Assembly (NCBI GenBank): GCA_018894105.1
Contig: CM032127.1
Coordinates: forward strand, 5,487,001 to 5,551,000
Direction of reading: 5' to 3'
DNA length: 64,000 bases
Origin: Jacaranda mimosifolia
Taxonomy: Eukaryota > Streptophyta > Magnoliopsida > Lamiales > Bignoniaceae
The notes under the pieces were generated by a model, which saw only the letters and a list, made by a program, of their open reading frames with translations, was not told the origin of the DNA and searched no databases. A program made the translations under genes and the position numbers. Shown piece by piece: positions 48,318 to 61,200 of the stretch. Position 1 is the first letter of the stretch, and the number at the start of each line of letters is the position of its first letter.

Positions 48318-49632
48318 TTAGGGTTTTAATTTAAAAAAGAATAAGATAGGTGATGCTAGTTAGATAAATATTGATTGCAAATAATGTATATTTTAATATC
48401 AACATTATCTCTCTCATTTATTATTCTATTTAAATTAAAAATATTTAAATATCATTTGCTAACAAATATGTATAATATAAAAATATTTCAATGATAGGGG
48501 ACATCTCTGAAAAATCAAAGAGATGTATTTGTTAAAATTCAAATATTAGAGGAGGTGAATGCCAAATGTCAAAATTATAGAGAAGACATTTTTGTTTGGT
48601 AGATAAATTTGGCTAAAAGTCATATTTAGATGTTAAGAAATTGAAATGTTAAATTGATGTATGTAAAAAGTCATCTAGATTTGTGTATGATTTTTTTAGT
48701 TGTCAGCATAAGGATATGACTAAATTTATCCCTTTTTATTTGTCCATAATGTGATAAATTAACTTCTTTTGATAGTTTTAATAAAATATATTGTTATCGT
48801 GTCATCTATAAAATCAAAATTAATATGCAATAAAAAATTTAAATATCAATTTTGTTTCACCAAATTCATTAATAGTGTTGCACTCCAAATACATATTATC
48901 CTCTTATTGCCGACTATAGAAATTAGAATCAACAAATAAATCAATCTCTGATCCTTGTCAGTAGCGTCGGAAGATCTTATGAAAACACAAGTCAAAAAAA
49001 AAAAGAAAAAAGAAAAAGAAGGAAAAAAAATCTTATGAAACACAAGTCAAGTTCACTATTTCACTCCTTTTCTAATGTTTACAATTAGTAAAACAATAAA
49101 ATATACAGCCAATGAGGTATCAGTAAAGGAGTAAATTGGTAGAAGAAGAATAAGTAATAAAGTCGCAAACATGATAAACTCTTATAACTAAAAAATCGTA
49201 AAAAAATAGTGGGAGTCAAACTTTAGACTTGGATTTACCAATTTATACAAATTAAGTAATTAAATATATATTCTGTTGGATTAATTTAAATCACACGTAC
49301 GGTCATTTATTTTCTATTGAAGATCGAAAAAGAAATTTTGACATTCAACCTAAAATTTCCGTAAGTGTACTAATATTTTAATATACATCTATTATAAAAG
49401 AGTAATCAATCTTTTCCTTATCTATTAGAGAAACAATAATATCAAATGATCACATTATTTAAACATTAACAATTTTGAACCAACGAAAAAAATCTTACTT
49501 GAATTGATAATAATTTTTATGCTTTCTAACTAAGACCAAACACGTTAAATGTTTCATAAGTTGGTTATACAGATATTAACATTTTATGTACTTGACTTTT
49601 CAAAAATTTAATAGGAAGTGGACGTATGTGTA
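48318..49632. other. AT-rich intergenic DNA
   Basis: No gene. An A-rich tract is at about 48993-49030. Confidence 0.35.
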
Positions 49633-49914
49633 GGGGTGTAAATAGATATTAAACGAATCGAATATACTATTTCTATATTCGTATCCAATTAACTTTTTGA
49701 ATATTCAGATATAAATATGAATTTGATGGATATTTAAACATGATATTTGATATCGGATATTGATCGAATTCGAATATATCCGTATTCGATTATTATAATT
49801 AGACAGTTGCATCTATATTTAATTAAACTTATCCGTATTTGAATTTATTTTTATATTCATATTTGATTATAATTATTCAGATATCCGTTTTATGAATCTA
49901 TCTAAACTATTACA
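49633..49914. repeat. hAT-like terminus (single end seen)
   Basis: TAGGGGTGTAAATAGATATT resembles hAT termini, followed by repeated 'atattcgtatcc', 'tatttgatatcggatattg', 'tatccgtattcg' motifs on both strands. No matching far end was found. Confidence 0.35.
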
Positions 49915-52900
49915 TATAGCACAATGGCTTGGGACCCACAATTATGAAATTTGATTCTAATTATCCAATTTTGGCCAAATGTCAAATTCTTAAAATTTTG
50001 AGTATTTTAATTTAGTTGAAAATTTTTCATCAGTCGTTTATTTACTTTTATATTTCATTTTAATACAATCAGCTTATTTATTATAACTAAAACATCATGT
50101 TGTGTTTATCCAGAATTGTGATATAGATTTCTATCTCATAAGATAATTCAAAAAATATGTATAATCATATTTTTTATCTCACTAAATAAGTTTATAATTT
50201 AAAAAATATTTTATAAGCTCATGTTAAATACTCTTATCAAAAAATTCTATCTTATAAATTTAATCTATCACAATATTAATAGATAAATATTTTATTTATT
50301 CTATATATAAATTTTATTATTTTACAATTATTTTATAGCAGCACGGTGTGTGACCCATAATTGTGCAATTTTGATCAAATTTTGAATTCTTAGAATTTTG
50401 AGGTTTTAAATAAAATTTAAAAATTGATTTTTGATAATTAAATTGAAAGTATTTATTCCTTTTAAAGATATATAGATTTTTGAAATCATTTGATTGATTA
50501 GAACAAATTATTCTTTGTTTATCTCAAATACCGAAAAAATGATTTCATTTTATCTACAAAATCACTTTCATCTCTACTCTCAATATGTGGAAGATACCTT
50601 GAACATTTGTACTCTATAGTTTGATAAGTTTTTCATAATTTTCTCTTATTTTTAATAACTAATTTATATCTATACCACTATATGTAGAGTGTTTTGAAAG
50701 TCATTTTATTAATACTCTCAGTTTCTAACATTTTTTTCACTTTATTCTTTGTGTGCCTCTTTATTTTCTATCATTTTTTCCCTGTATCTCTTTGTATGCC
50801 TCTTTATTTTATTTTTCAAATTGTTTATTGATTGTTTGATTTTATTTTTCACTTTTTTGATTCTTTTTCTTTTTAGGGATGTTACGTACAAGATGGAAGA
50901 GATTTTTTGAATTTTAATGCTATAGTTTTCTTTTCAACCATAAATAAATTCTATCATTTAGCTTTTATTGTTATTAACTTTGTAAATTTTTATTATCTTT
51001 TTTGTTTATTACTTGGCTTAAGTTATCAATTAATTTTTTAATTTTTTAATTTTTAAATTCCTTTTTGTTCTTTTAATTTTATAATTTTACGAGATGAGAT
51101 ATATATTAAGTGCTCTTAATATTTTTTAATTTTATTTTATTTTTATTAATTATATTTTTATCTTCATTTATTGATAAGTTTTGTCAGTTAATTTTTATTT
51201 TATTTAAATTGTTATACATTTAGTATCTTTTAATTCATTCTTTGAATTAAGTTATTAATTTATTTGTTAGACTTTGTAATTTTTTTTAAATTCTATTGTT
51301 TTTGTTTATCTAATTTTATAATTTTACAGGATAAGATTTATTTTTTTATTTTGGTATTTGAGTTTGTTTCACTTTTTGAATATTTATATTTTAAAAGTAT
51401 GTCATTTAATTTTTTTTTTATTCATATATATATAAGTAATTGTGTACGTACAAGTATGTATAATTTGTACTATTTTTAAAAATTTTAAATACAATTTTAT
51501 CAATGTATATCCTTAATTCTTTTCTTCACTTAATTATTGGATAACTAAACTATGAGTCAATAAAGGGTTTAACTTATATACTAATATTGATTTTAACTTT
51601 ATAATTATTGAATATGATTATTTTATTTTTTCAATTTTTTTTTCTTTACTATAATAGTTTTGTCTTGGCTTATTTGATTTTTATTCAAAAATTGAAATTA
51701 AATAAGAAATCCTTTTAAATTCTTGGTAGGTAATATATTATCTAATTGTTTATGTTTTAAGTTTTAACTTAATATATACTTATTGTCTTTAAGTCTAACA
51801 TAATTTTAAAGTATTATAATTTTAAATTTTTTCTAACAACTTTTAAACCAGCAATCTTGTGTTTTATATCTTTCTCATATACTTTTATTTTTTAATACAA
51901 CTATCTATTAGTTTTTGGTTGCATATTATTTTTTTCTTTTTAATAAAATATGTAATCATATTCATAGACTTTTATTTTTGAAAGTTTAGAATATTTTTTT
52001 AACTTCTCACTTAATAATCTTAAATTTAATTTTTACTAATTATTTGACCATTTTTTACGATAATTTTTTTTATATTATTATTTTTAAGTATATTTATAAT
52101 TCAATAATTATATTAATATATAATAATTTGAAAAAATTCATGTATAGCACAGAAATAACGCTAGTACTATTATATATAGCACAATTTTATATTTATCTAA
52201 TTGTGTAATTTTGATTCTAATTGTGCAATTTTGTTCACATGTCAAATACTTAGAATTTTGGATTTTTTTAATTCAACTGAAAAATTTTCATTGGCTTTTG
52301 ATTATTATATCTAACCGATATGATTGTATCTTATCTGTAATTTTCTTTTATCCAAAAATCAAAATATAGTTAATAATATTTCATAATCTTTATTAAAGAG
52401 ATAGAAGTTGAGAAATGAATAATTACAAATTAACTGATATGCAAGAGCTCAATTTATCAAAATCTTTAAAATTTAATTATTTTATAATCATGTTTTTAGA
52501 TAAAACTATATATATAAAATATAACAAATAATTTAATCTGAAGAATATTTCTAAAAAATTAATTCTGCAACAACAATAAATTCAGAACTTTATTTTTATA
52601 TTATTAATTTAAATCATTTTAGGTTTTTAGCAATATAATAGAGAATTCATTTTCAATTATTTGAAAAAGGTTCTATTATATGGGACATATATAGCTAATA
52701 TAATTGAAAATTTTCAAAAGCTTAATAAATGACTGCTTAAATAGCAAATAATATCAATTTTTATATTTTTAATATATATTTAATTAAATAATTTTATAAT
52801 TATGTCACCTACTTTATTTTAATATTTTTGCTTCTGATAATTCATAAAAATATATTTTACATGAATTAATAATGTCATATCAAAAAAGTTTGATTGAAAG

Positions 52901-53577
52901 TAAGTATCCATTAATTATTTGTACGTATTATATATTTATAAAAGAAACTTCTCTATGACCGAGTGATATTTTATTTTGAATTGAATATTGAAATTGAAAA
53001 TTTACTTATTATTTTATTCATATACATAATATATATTGTTTGATCATTCTAAAAATTATAAAATAACTATATATATTAATAAATATAAATAAATTTTACT
53101 TATTATAGTTATATAGAATATTAAGAGACATTTTAGTTTATAAAATTGCATGTTACAAACTACGTACTGAATTAGTTATCAAACAATAACCTAATGTAAT
53201 TTATTTTCATAGATAAAATATAAAGATGTTAACATATTTACTCTAACAAAAAACCTTAGGGAAACATAACCAAACATATCCACATTTTCCCTCCAAAACA
53301 CAAAAAATAGTTTTCCTAAAATACCGTCAACTACCCTTCATTATCCCCAAAACATCTCCATTTTTCAATATATACATGCATATTATATACATATACATCA
53401 TATATATTTTCTTATTATTCTAACAATAAAAAAATCACTCAATTTTATTTTCACTACAAAAACCTAACAAAAAGGCATTGATCTGACTGCTACAATAAAA
53501 AATGTCTCCTCCCAAAACATAAACAAACATACCAAAATTCTCTAAAACTAATTTTTAACTATTCCTCAAAATATAAC
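49915..53577. repeat. AT-rich region with three copies of a dispersed repeat
   Basis: A motif set 'tagcacaa', 'gtgcaattttgat', 'gtcaaat.cttagaattttg', 'aactgaaaaattttcatt' occurs near 49915-50050, 50337-50430 and 52161-52310. Before the third copy stands 'tatagcacagaaataacgctagt' (52144-52166), whose CTAGT ending recalls a Helitron 3' end, though no hairpin could be confirmed. The rest is very AT-rich with no coding frame. Confidence 0.3.
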
Positions 53578-54408
53578 TGATATGGGATGGCCCAAAACCC
53601 AAAGATACTCAACCAGAGCAGAATGTAGGACAGCCCAACGGGCCTAGCCTAGAGATACCCGACCAAAGTGGAGAGAGGATGCCAAATGGCCCAATTGGTG
53701 GCATACTCGATCGCGACTCGATCACAGTTGAAATTCGTTAGAGTAGGACACTAAGGCCCACTAAGTCGACCAGAGGCTGATCGACTTGGTCCTTTAGACA
53801 GTTTCCCTCACTTGGCCCAGCATGGTCAATCTGAACTCGATCAACTGTAGCTCAAGGAGATGTTATATAGGAACAACCTTATCGACCATGGAGGTCAAGG
53901 TGAGGCAACTGCCTCTCCACTGCATTAAATTCCACCAGGCAGTGTGACCCCACATTAATGGCGCATGCCACTACAGTACTGTCTTTCCTCAGAGGCCTCA
54001 AAATAGTATGCGCCACCAGTGTACCACCAGGCCTCAGACCACGCCATTTAGAATAATACATAAGGAGGAGAATACTCTATAGCCCTCAAACCAATACAAG
54101 AGCTATTCTAACTTTGTGAGGGCATCAAAGTCATGTCAACAACGTTAAGAAGACTATAAATATCCCATCACAACCCTTCAACAAGGTATGTCATTTCATA
54201 TCCTGTGCCCCCACTCCACTGCGCATTCCTTTAGTCGATCTTTACTAACTTGAGCGTCGGAGTGCCTTAGCCGAGGGCACCTCGGCTAGCCTAACGTTTA
54301 TTGTTGATTGCAGGACTCGACCCCGAGTCATTAGAGGCTCGTATCTCGACCCCCTTTGGTCGATTTAATTCATCCTTACCCTATACACCACTAATTGATC
54401 CCTCATCA
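53578..54408 (+). repeat. 5' LTR of the Tat-like element, about 831 bp
   Basis: Begins TGATATGGGATGGCCC and ends GATCCCTCATCA just before the primer-binding site. TATAAATA at 54155-54162 is the likely LTR promoter. It is rich in 'tcgac' and 'ctcgatc' motifs, which recur through the element. Confidence 0.65.
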
Positions 54409-54410
54409 TT

Positions 54411-54425
54411 TGGCGCCGTCCGTGG
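54411..54425 (+). other. Primer-binding site of the Tat-like element
   Basis: TGGCGCCGTCCGTGG, the TGGCGCCGT type found in Athila/Tat elements, two bases after the LTR. Confidence 0.65.
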
Positions 54426-54840
54426 AAAACTTTAGTCCACAATCGAGAAAATGATTAACACTAGGCGAGCTGCTTCTGAGAGAGATGAGAACAGGAGGTT
54501 GCCAACACCTATTTCTCGACCTCAACCAAAACCAGATTTGCTAGGATCTAGCGCCCAACCAGAACGTGTTGTCACCTTAACCATGCCACAATTGATGTAA
54601 CTTATAAGCGAGCAGATATCTGCTCAAATCTCTGCCTAACTCTCAGCCGCCCTGAACAGACAGACGTCCCACTCGGGCCAACGGCCACTGCTACACCCCA
54701 ACGCACTCAACATGAAGAGAGAGGTCGGTCAGAGGCTGAGCGACCACCCACTCGACGAGATGACAGTCTCGGGCGATTCCCCAGGGAGAAAATATGACAA
54801 CACCCCCGCGAGAAAGTTGTTGATTCCGTTTACCATGGCG

Positions 54841-55525
54841 TTCGACCCATTCGAGCCCAGCAGTGGGGTAAGGTCAAAACAGGAGGTAACAGACTAATGG
54901 GAATTTCATCCAAGTCGACCGAGAGGAGTAGTAAGAAGTCTCCCACCAAGTTCAACAACTTAACCAGAGGCTCAAGGAGATCTCAAGAAGAAATATTGAA
55001 CGGAACCAGGAGGGAGTCCAGAGGTCTCAACGAAAGAGAGAATCACCATTCATTCAGGACATTATTGACGAGTGCATTGCTGTTGATTCCAAAGTCCTTA
55101 TAGGGTTACCTAGGTACGATGGCTAGTCAGATCCAAACGAACATCTATTACAATTCGGACACATGATGCAGTTGCATGGACACAACGAATACATTCATGC
55201 GAAGATGCTTGTGACCACTTTCCAGGGCATTGCACTCGATTGGTTTGTCAAGCTAGAGACAACATCTATTTACTCATACGACTAGTTGTACGATAAATTT
55301 CTGCACTAATTTGCCAGTCGAATGAAGGCGAAGCTCCCAGTGCATACAGTTAAATAGAATGAGGGAGAATCACTTCGAGATTTTTGCACTAGGTTCAACA
55401 TTGAGGTTTTGAAGATTGATAGTCCGCAGATCAAATTTTTGATTGATGTGCTATTCTTGGGCTTGCGGCGCAAAGAATGCACCAATGCTTTGGTGCGCGA
55501 GCGGCCAAGATCGATGGAAGAACTG
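54841..55525 (+). repeat. 685-bp tandem duplication in gag, unit 1
   Basis: Starts ttcgacccattcgagcccag. Nearly identical to 55526-56210, with about ten single-base differences by eye. Confidence 0.88.
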
Positions 55526-56210
55526 TTCGACCCATTCGAGCCCAGCAGTGGGGTAAGGTCAAAACAGGAGGTAACAGACTAATGGGAATTTCATCCAAGT
55601 CGACCGAGAGAAGTAGTAAGAAGTCTCCCACCAAGTTCAACAACTTAACAAGAGGCTCAAGGAGATCTCAAGAAGAAATATTGAACGGAACCAGGAGGGA
55701 GTCCAGAGGTCTCAACGAAAGAGAGAATCACCATTCATTCAGGACATTATTGACGAGTACATTGCTGTTGATTCCAAAGTCCTTATAGGGTTACCTAGGT
55801 ACGACGGCTAGTCAGATCCAAACGAACATCTATTACAATTCGGACACATGATGCAGTTGCATGGACACAACGAATACATTCATGCGAAGATGCTTGTGAC
55901 CACTTTCCAGGGCATTGCACTCGACTGGTTTGTCAAGCTAGAGACAACATCTATTTACTCATACAACTAGTTGTACGATAAATTTCTTCACTAATTTGCC
56001 AGTCGAATGAAGGCGAAGCTCCCAGTGCATACAGTTAAATAGAATGAGGGAGAATCACTTCAAGATTTTTGCACTAGGTTCAACATTGAGGTTTTGAAGA
56101 TTGATAGTCCGCAGATCAAATTTTTGATTGATGTGCTATTCTTGGGCTTGCGGCGCAAAGAATGCACCAATGCTTTGGTGCGAGAGCGGCCAAGATCGAT
56201 GGAAGAACTG
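55526..56210 (+). repeat. 685-bp tandem duplication in gag, unit 2
   Basis: Second direct copy with no spacer. The original reading continues past its end (atggaagaactgtttgacctcg), whereas unit 1 runs back into the unit start at the same place. The junction shares 'gaactgtt.gacc', a possible short homology for unequal exchange. Confidence 0.88.
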
Positions 56211-56990
56211 TTTGACCTCGTTGAGAGGTATATGACTTAGAAGGATATGAAAAGGTTGAAATATGGTAATCCTGAGGCCGAGAAGAGAAAAGCCAAAGAG
56301 AATAATGACTGCCAGAATAGAGAGGGACGTCGATCCCCCATCAAACGCTTCCACGATTACATTCTACTTAATCCACCTAGAAAAGAGGTGTTATTTGCCA
56401 TTCAGCATGACAACCTCTTGGAGAAGCCAAGAAAGTTGACTGAAATAGAGGCGATGAAGAAATCTAAGAAATATTATCATTTTCACAAGCGGAAAGGCCA
56501 CGACACTGAGGATTGCTTCAACCTCCATGGCAAGATTGAGAGGTTGATCCGTTAGGGCCACTTGAAGAAGTTTGTCGATGAGAATGCACAAGAGGTGGGC
56601 AAAACCGACCAGACTCCCTATAGAGAAAGGTCGGTTAGCCCAAGGAAGAAAGATAAAGGAAAAAAACTCACACATGATCCCTATCCACCCATTAGAAGAG
56701 TTATTGATACCATTACAGGAGGTCCAACTGGGAGGGATTCCAAGTTAGCCATGAGGCAGCACCAGCGCATGCTGGAGTCGACCAGAACTTCTTCGGTCAA
56801 AACTATTTTTCAGTTGTCCACCAGTGTAGAACCAATTTCTTTTACAAATGCAAACCTATCACACATTGAAAACCATGGAGTGGACAAAAAATTAGATTAC
56901 CCCTTGGTCGTATCGGTAGAAATTGCTAACTTTGAGGTTAGGAATTTCTTGGTCGATAATGGCAGCTCAGCGAATAGAGTTGGAAAAATT

Positions 56991-59900
56991 AAAGTCTGAG
57001 CCAGTCAAAACACCGCTGATCAGATTCAGAGGGTCAAAAACTATACCGAAGGGATCCATCAACCTCTCTACATCATTCGGGGAGGCTTCCCAGAGGAAAA
57101 CCCTCATGATCAATTATTTGGTCATTGATACTCCTTTTGCATACAATGCCATAATCGGACGACCGGCTCTGAACGACTTCCACTCCATTGTTTCGACCTA
57201 TCACATGAAGGTTAAGTTTTCGACTGCTGTTGGTACGGGAGAGCTCTTGTGTAACGTCACGGAAGCATGGCACTGTTACACAATTTCGATTGAGGCCACA
57301 CAGCTGATGAGTCGACCAAAGCTGATATCTTGGGGGACGCCCTAGTAGCGAATCCTGAGAAAGGACAGTTGAGCAAGAAGAGAAAGATCAAGAAAACCAG
57401 AGTAGAACCCGTCAGTGAGTTTAAAACAATCGAACTGGATCCTGAAAACCCTGACAAGACCACCAAGATTGTCACTGACTTAGGGGATAGCATAGAATGC
57501 CTCATGGTCGATTTCCTCAGACAAAACAGTGATATTTTTGCTTGGAAGGCTTCCGACCTCCAGGGAATCGACCCTAGCGCCATAGTCCATCGTCTCAATG
57601 TGGATCCCTCATATAAACAAGTGAAGCAAAAGACCAGGACCTTCAATGCTGAGCAATGCTAGATCATCGAAAAAGAGGTCAACAAACTCTTAGAGGCAGG
57701 ATACATTGTAGAAATTCAGTATTTAAGTTGGCTTTGTAATGTAGTCATTATCCCTAATAATGAGGACAAATGGCGCATATGTAACGATTTCATTGATTTA
57801 AATAAAGCTTGTCCTAAAGATCCTTACCCCTTGCCTTCTATAGATTTATTAGTTGATTCCACTACTAGTTGTGAATTGTTGAGTATGATGGATGCATTCC
57901 AAGGATATTACCAAATTTTTATGGCCCCTAAAGACAAGGACAAGACATCCTTTGTCATCCCCAATGGGATATATTATTTTTTGGTCATGCCTTTTAGGTT
58001 CAAAAACACAGGCGCAACGTATCAAAGGCTAGTGAACTTTATGTTCAAGAATGATATCGAAAAATCCATGGAAGTATATGTCAATGACAAGATAGTCAAA
58101 ACTGAAAAAGAGCATAATTATTTGACCGACCTCAACCACACATTTTCAATACTTACAGCATTTGGCATAAATCTCAACCCCAACAAATGTACCTTCGAGG
58201 TGTGCGAAGGCAAATTCTTGGGATACATGGTCAGCTAGCGGGGCATTGAGGCAAAATCGCAAAAAATTCAAGCAGATTTAGACATCACGTCCCCTAGAAC
58301 AGTTAGAGATGTATAGTGTCTAGACGGGAGGATCATAGCTCTAGGGAAGTTTATTGCCTGGTTAACTGATAAGAGCTTACCATTTTTCAAGATTCTGAGA
58401 AGTACGAGAAATTTGGGTTTTCAATGGTCGAAGCAATGCAACCAGGCCTTGATCAACCTGAAACATTATCTCTCATCTGCACCCATGTTAGCCAAGCCTG
58501 AACTGGGAGAGATTTTACAACTATACTTAGCAGTCTCATCGTATTTAATAAGTTTTATCTTGGTGTTGACTAGGGATGGTTCTCATTAGTCTGTCCACTA
58601 CAGTAGTAAAGTACTACAGGGCCTCGAGCACAACTATCCTAAGATTGAAAAATTCACTCTCGCCTTGGTCACAGTTGCTCAAAAATTGAGACCCTACTTT
58701 CAATCTCACGCAATTGTTGTCCTAACGAACCAACAATTAAAACAAGTACTATCAAAACCTGATACGTCTGGACGATTAACCAAATTGGCAATTGAGCTTG
58801 GACAATTCGACATCACATTCCAACCTTGAACTGCTATAAAAGCTCGAGTTTTAGCCAGTTTTGTTGCTGAGAGACTTGTTTTAACTAGCTTTGTTGCCGA
58901 GAGACGCGAACTTCCCAACCAAAGAGACAACAACTCCCTTGTATAGACACTGCATGTGGACAGGTCGGCGACCTCCTCTGGATGAGGGATTGGCATCTCA
59001 CTGCGCTTGCCACTTGTAGAGGAATATGATTTCGCAATCAAGCTCGACTAACCAATAACTAACAACGAAGCAGAGTATGAAGCCTTCCTCGCCGGCATAA
59101 GGATGGCAGCATACCGTGGTGTCGAGCAGCTGGTAGCCATCACTGACTCCCAGCTAGAGCAGGTCAAAGGGAACTTTGAAGCGAAGGAGTCTACAATGAA
59201 TAGGTACCTGGTTGAAGTGAAGAGGCTACAACAGCTGTTCAAGAAGTTTTCCCTTAGCCAAGTTCCTCAATCAGAGAATGAACGTGATGACGCGCTGTTG
59301 AAGTTCGTAAGCTCCACAAAGGGGACAAGGGACAAGATAATAACTTTCCTAGTCATGACGAAGCCCACAATAGGTACCCCCAACAAGTGTTTAGTGGGGT
59401 AGCTCGAATAAGGTCCTCTCTCCTAGTAGGACGCCATAAAGACATACTTGAGAAAGGGGACAACACCGAAGACAAAGGGGAAATGCATAGGCTCAGGGGC
59501 CAAGTAGCTAAATTCGGGCTCATCGAGCGTGGCCAGCTTTACCTGAGGTCAGTATTAGGACCCCTTTTGAGATGCCTAACTCCATCCCAAGCCAACGACA
59601 TCTTACATAAAGTTCATGCAGGCATTTGCGGCAATCACTCCGAAGGGCAGTCATTGGCACATAAGATTATCAGATACGGATACTTCTGGCCGATGCTACT
59701 AAAGGACGCCATCGACTTTGCCAGAAGATGCCACATTAACCCGCTTCAACGATAGTGAATGTACAGATCACTTAGCCATTCGACCAGTGGGGAATTAATA
59801 TAGTTGGATCTTTTCCAAAAACGACAGGTCAAAAGAAATTTATAATCGTTGCCATCGAGTACTTTACTAATAGGTCGAAGCAGAGGCTGTACCCAAAATA

Positions 59901-60623
59901 ACCGATGCCGCTATTAAGATTTTTATATGGAAGAACATTGTTTGCTAGTTCGGTTTGCCCAAAGTCTTGATATCAGACAACGAAACACAATTTTAGAGCA
60001 AAAATACGAGGGCTTGGTGTGAAAACCTTGGGATTTGCCAGCACTTCACTTCAGTAGGCAATCCCTAAGCTAACGGCCAAACGTAAGTCACGAATAGAGC
60101 CGTGCTCAAGCACCTCAAGGTTAGACTAGAAGGTACCGGTGCAAGTTGGGCAGACGACCTCCCGGACATGCTATGGGCATATAGAACAACTCCCCAAATA
60201 GCCATAGGTCATAGCTCTTATAGCTTAGTTTATGGATCAGAAGCAGTCATCCCAATGAAATTAGTCCAACATACAGCTCGAGTGATCCATTTCAACCCAA
60301 TCAGAAACACTTCAGAATGGGAACTCGACCTGGTGACCATCGACGAGCTACGTCAGCAAGCTTACACCACAATGCAGAGATATAGGTCGAAGATGGCGGA
60401 GCACTACAATAAGGGAGTCCGACCAAGAACTTTCAAAGTAGGCGACTTTGTTCTCAAGAAAGTCGAAGTGTCGAAGAATGTGGGAAATGTTGACTCAAAG
60501 TGGAAGGGCCCATACTTGATGGTCAAGGTAGCGAAGCACAATGCATATCAACTTGCAGACATGTATGGTAATGAGCTCCCTCGACCATGGAACGCAATAA
60601 ACTTGAAGAAATTCTATGTGTAA
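56991..60623 (+). pseudogene. Tat-like pol: RT, RNase H, second RNase H, integrase, broken
   Basis: RT N-terminal part FAWKASDLQGIDPSAIVHRL (57537-57596); RT core RICNDFIDLNKACPKDPYPL (about 57775), MMDAFQGYYQI, NTGATYQRLVNFMF and MEVYVNDKIVKT, where the catalytic YVDD reads YVND; RNase H with VHYSSKVLQGLEHNYPKIEK (about 58600); a second RNase H-like stretch with LHVDRSA, TNNEAEYEAFLAGI, ITDSQLEQVKGNF and ENERDDALLKFVSS (58950-59320); integrase zinc region HAGICGNHSEGQSLAHKII with its second Cys lost (59618-59755); core relic GINIVGSFPKTTGQKKF, LISDNETQF; and C-terminal 60102-60623 (LWAYRTTPQIAIGHSSYSLV, WKGPYLMVKV). Many stops and frame changes; inactive. Confidence 0.8.
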
Positions 60624-60711
60624 TAAGGCTCAATTCCCCCATTGTACTACAACCCCTCTCCAAAGGCAATAAAACTACACCCATTTGTACAACACTCTAC
60701 TCGTACCACAA

Positions 60712-61200
60712 GACAAAGGCTTCTAGCCCAAATTAACGAATGACTCAATCATTCGAAGTCAACCCCGTAGTCGACATCGATTTCAAACCGCAAGATAGAG
60801 GCTTCCGGACCAAATTAACGAATGACTCAATCGTTCGGAGTCGACCCTATAGTCGACATCGGTCTCAAACCGCAAGATAGAGGCTTCCAGCCCAAATTAA
60901 CGAACGACTCAATCATTCGGAGTTGACCCCATAGTCGATATTGGTTTCAAACCACAAGATAGAGGTTTTCAGCCCAAATTAACAAATGACTCAATCGTTC
61001 GGAGTCAACCACATAGTTGACATCCATTCAAACCACAAGATAGAGGCTTCTAGCCCAAATTAACGAACGACTCAATAGTTCAGGGTCGACCCTGTAGTTG
61101 ACAACAACATCAAACCACGATGATAAGGTTTTTTAGTCCAAATTAGTAAGCAATTCGTATTGCTCCAAGTCGACACATTGTCAACGATCTTAGCCAAACT
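60712..61200 (+). repeat. Array of about six 82-bp tandem repeats
   Basis: Unit of the form 'caagatagaggcttcc.gcccaaattaacgaa.gactcaatcgttcggagtcgaccc.atagtcgacat..g.ttcaaacc'. Starts near 60712, 60794, 60876, 60958 and 61039, with a degenerate last unit near 61120. It lies just after pol. Such 3' untranslated repeat arrays are known from Tat/Ogre-type elements and can seed satellites. Confidence 0.8.

Larger units (their letters stand above)
54451..56990 (+). pseudogene. Tat-like gag and protease, broken
   Basis: Starts MINTRRAASERDENRRLPTP. Recognisable gag blocks: DPNEHLLQFGHMMQLHGHNE, ALDWFVKLETTSIYSY, ESLRDFCTRFNIEVLKID and SMEELFDLVERYM, each followed by stops such as TAG after YDG or VK. 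A knuckle-like KYYHFHKRKGHDTEDCFNLH (56467-56526) has Tyr in place of the first Cys. Protease near 56925-56985 shows NFLVDNGSSAN, the family's D-N/T-G motif. An internal 685-bp tandem duplication (54841-56210) breaks the frame because 685 is not a multiple of three. No product possible. Confidence 0.78.

Noticed and set aside
60712..61200. Regularly spaced repeats resembling a CRISPR array
   Set aside because: Units are contiguous and diverged with no unique spacers, and the genome is a plant's.
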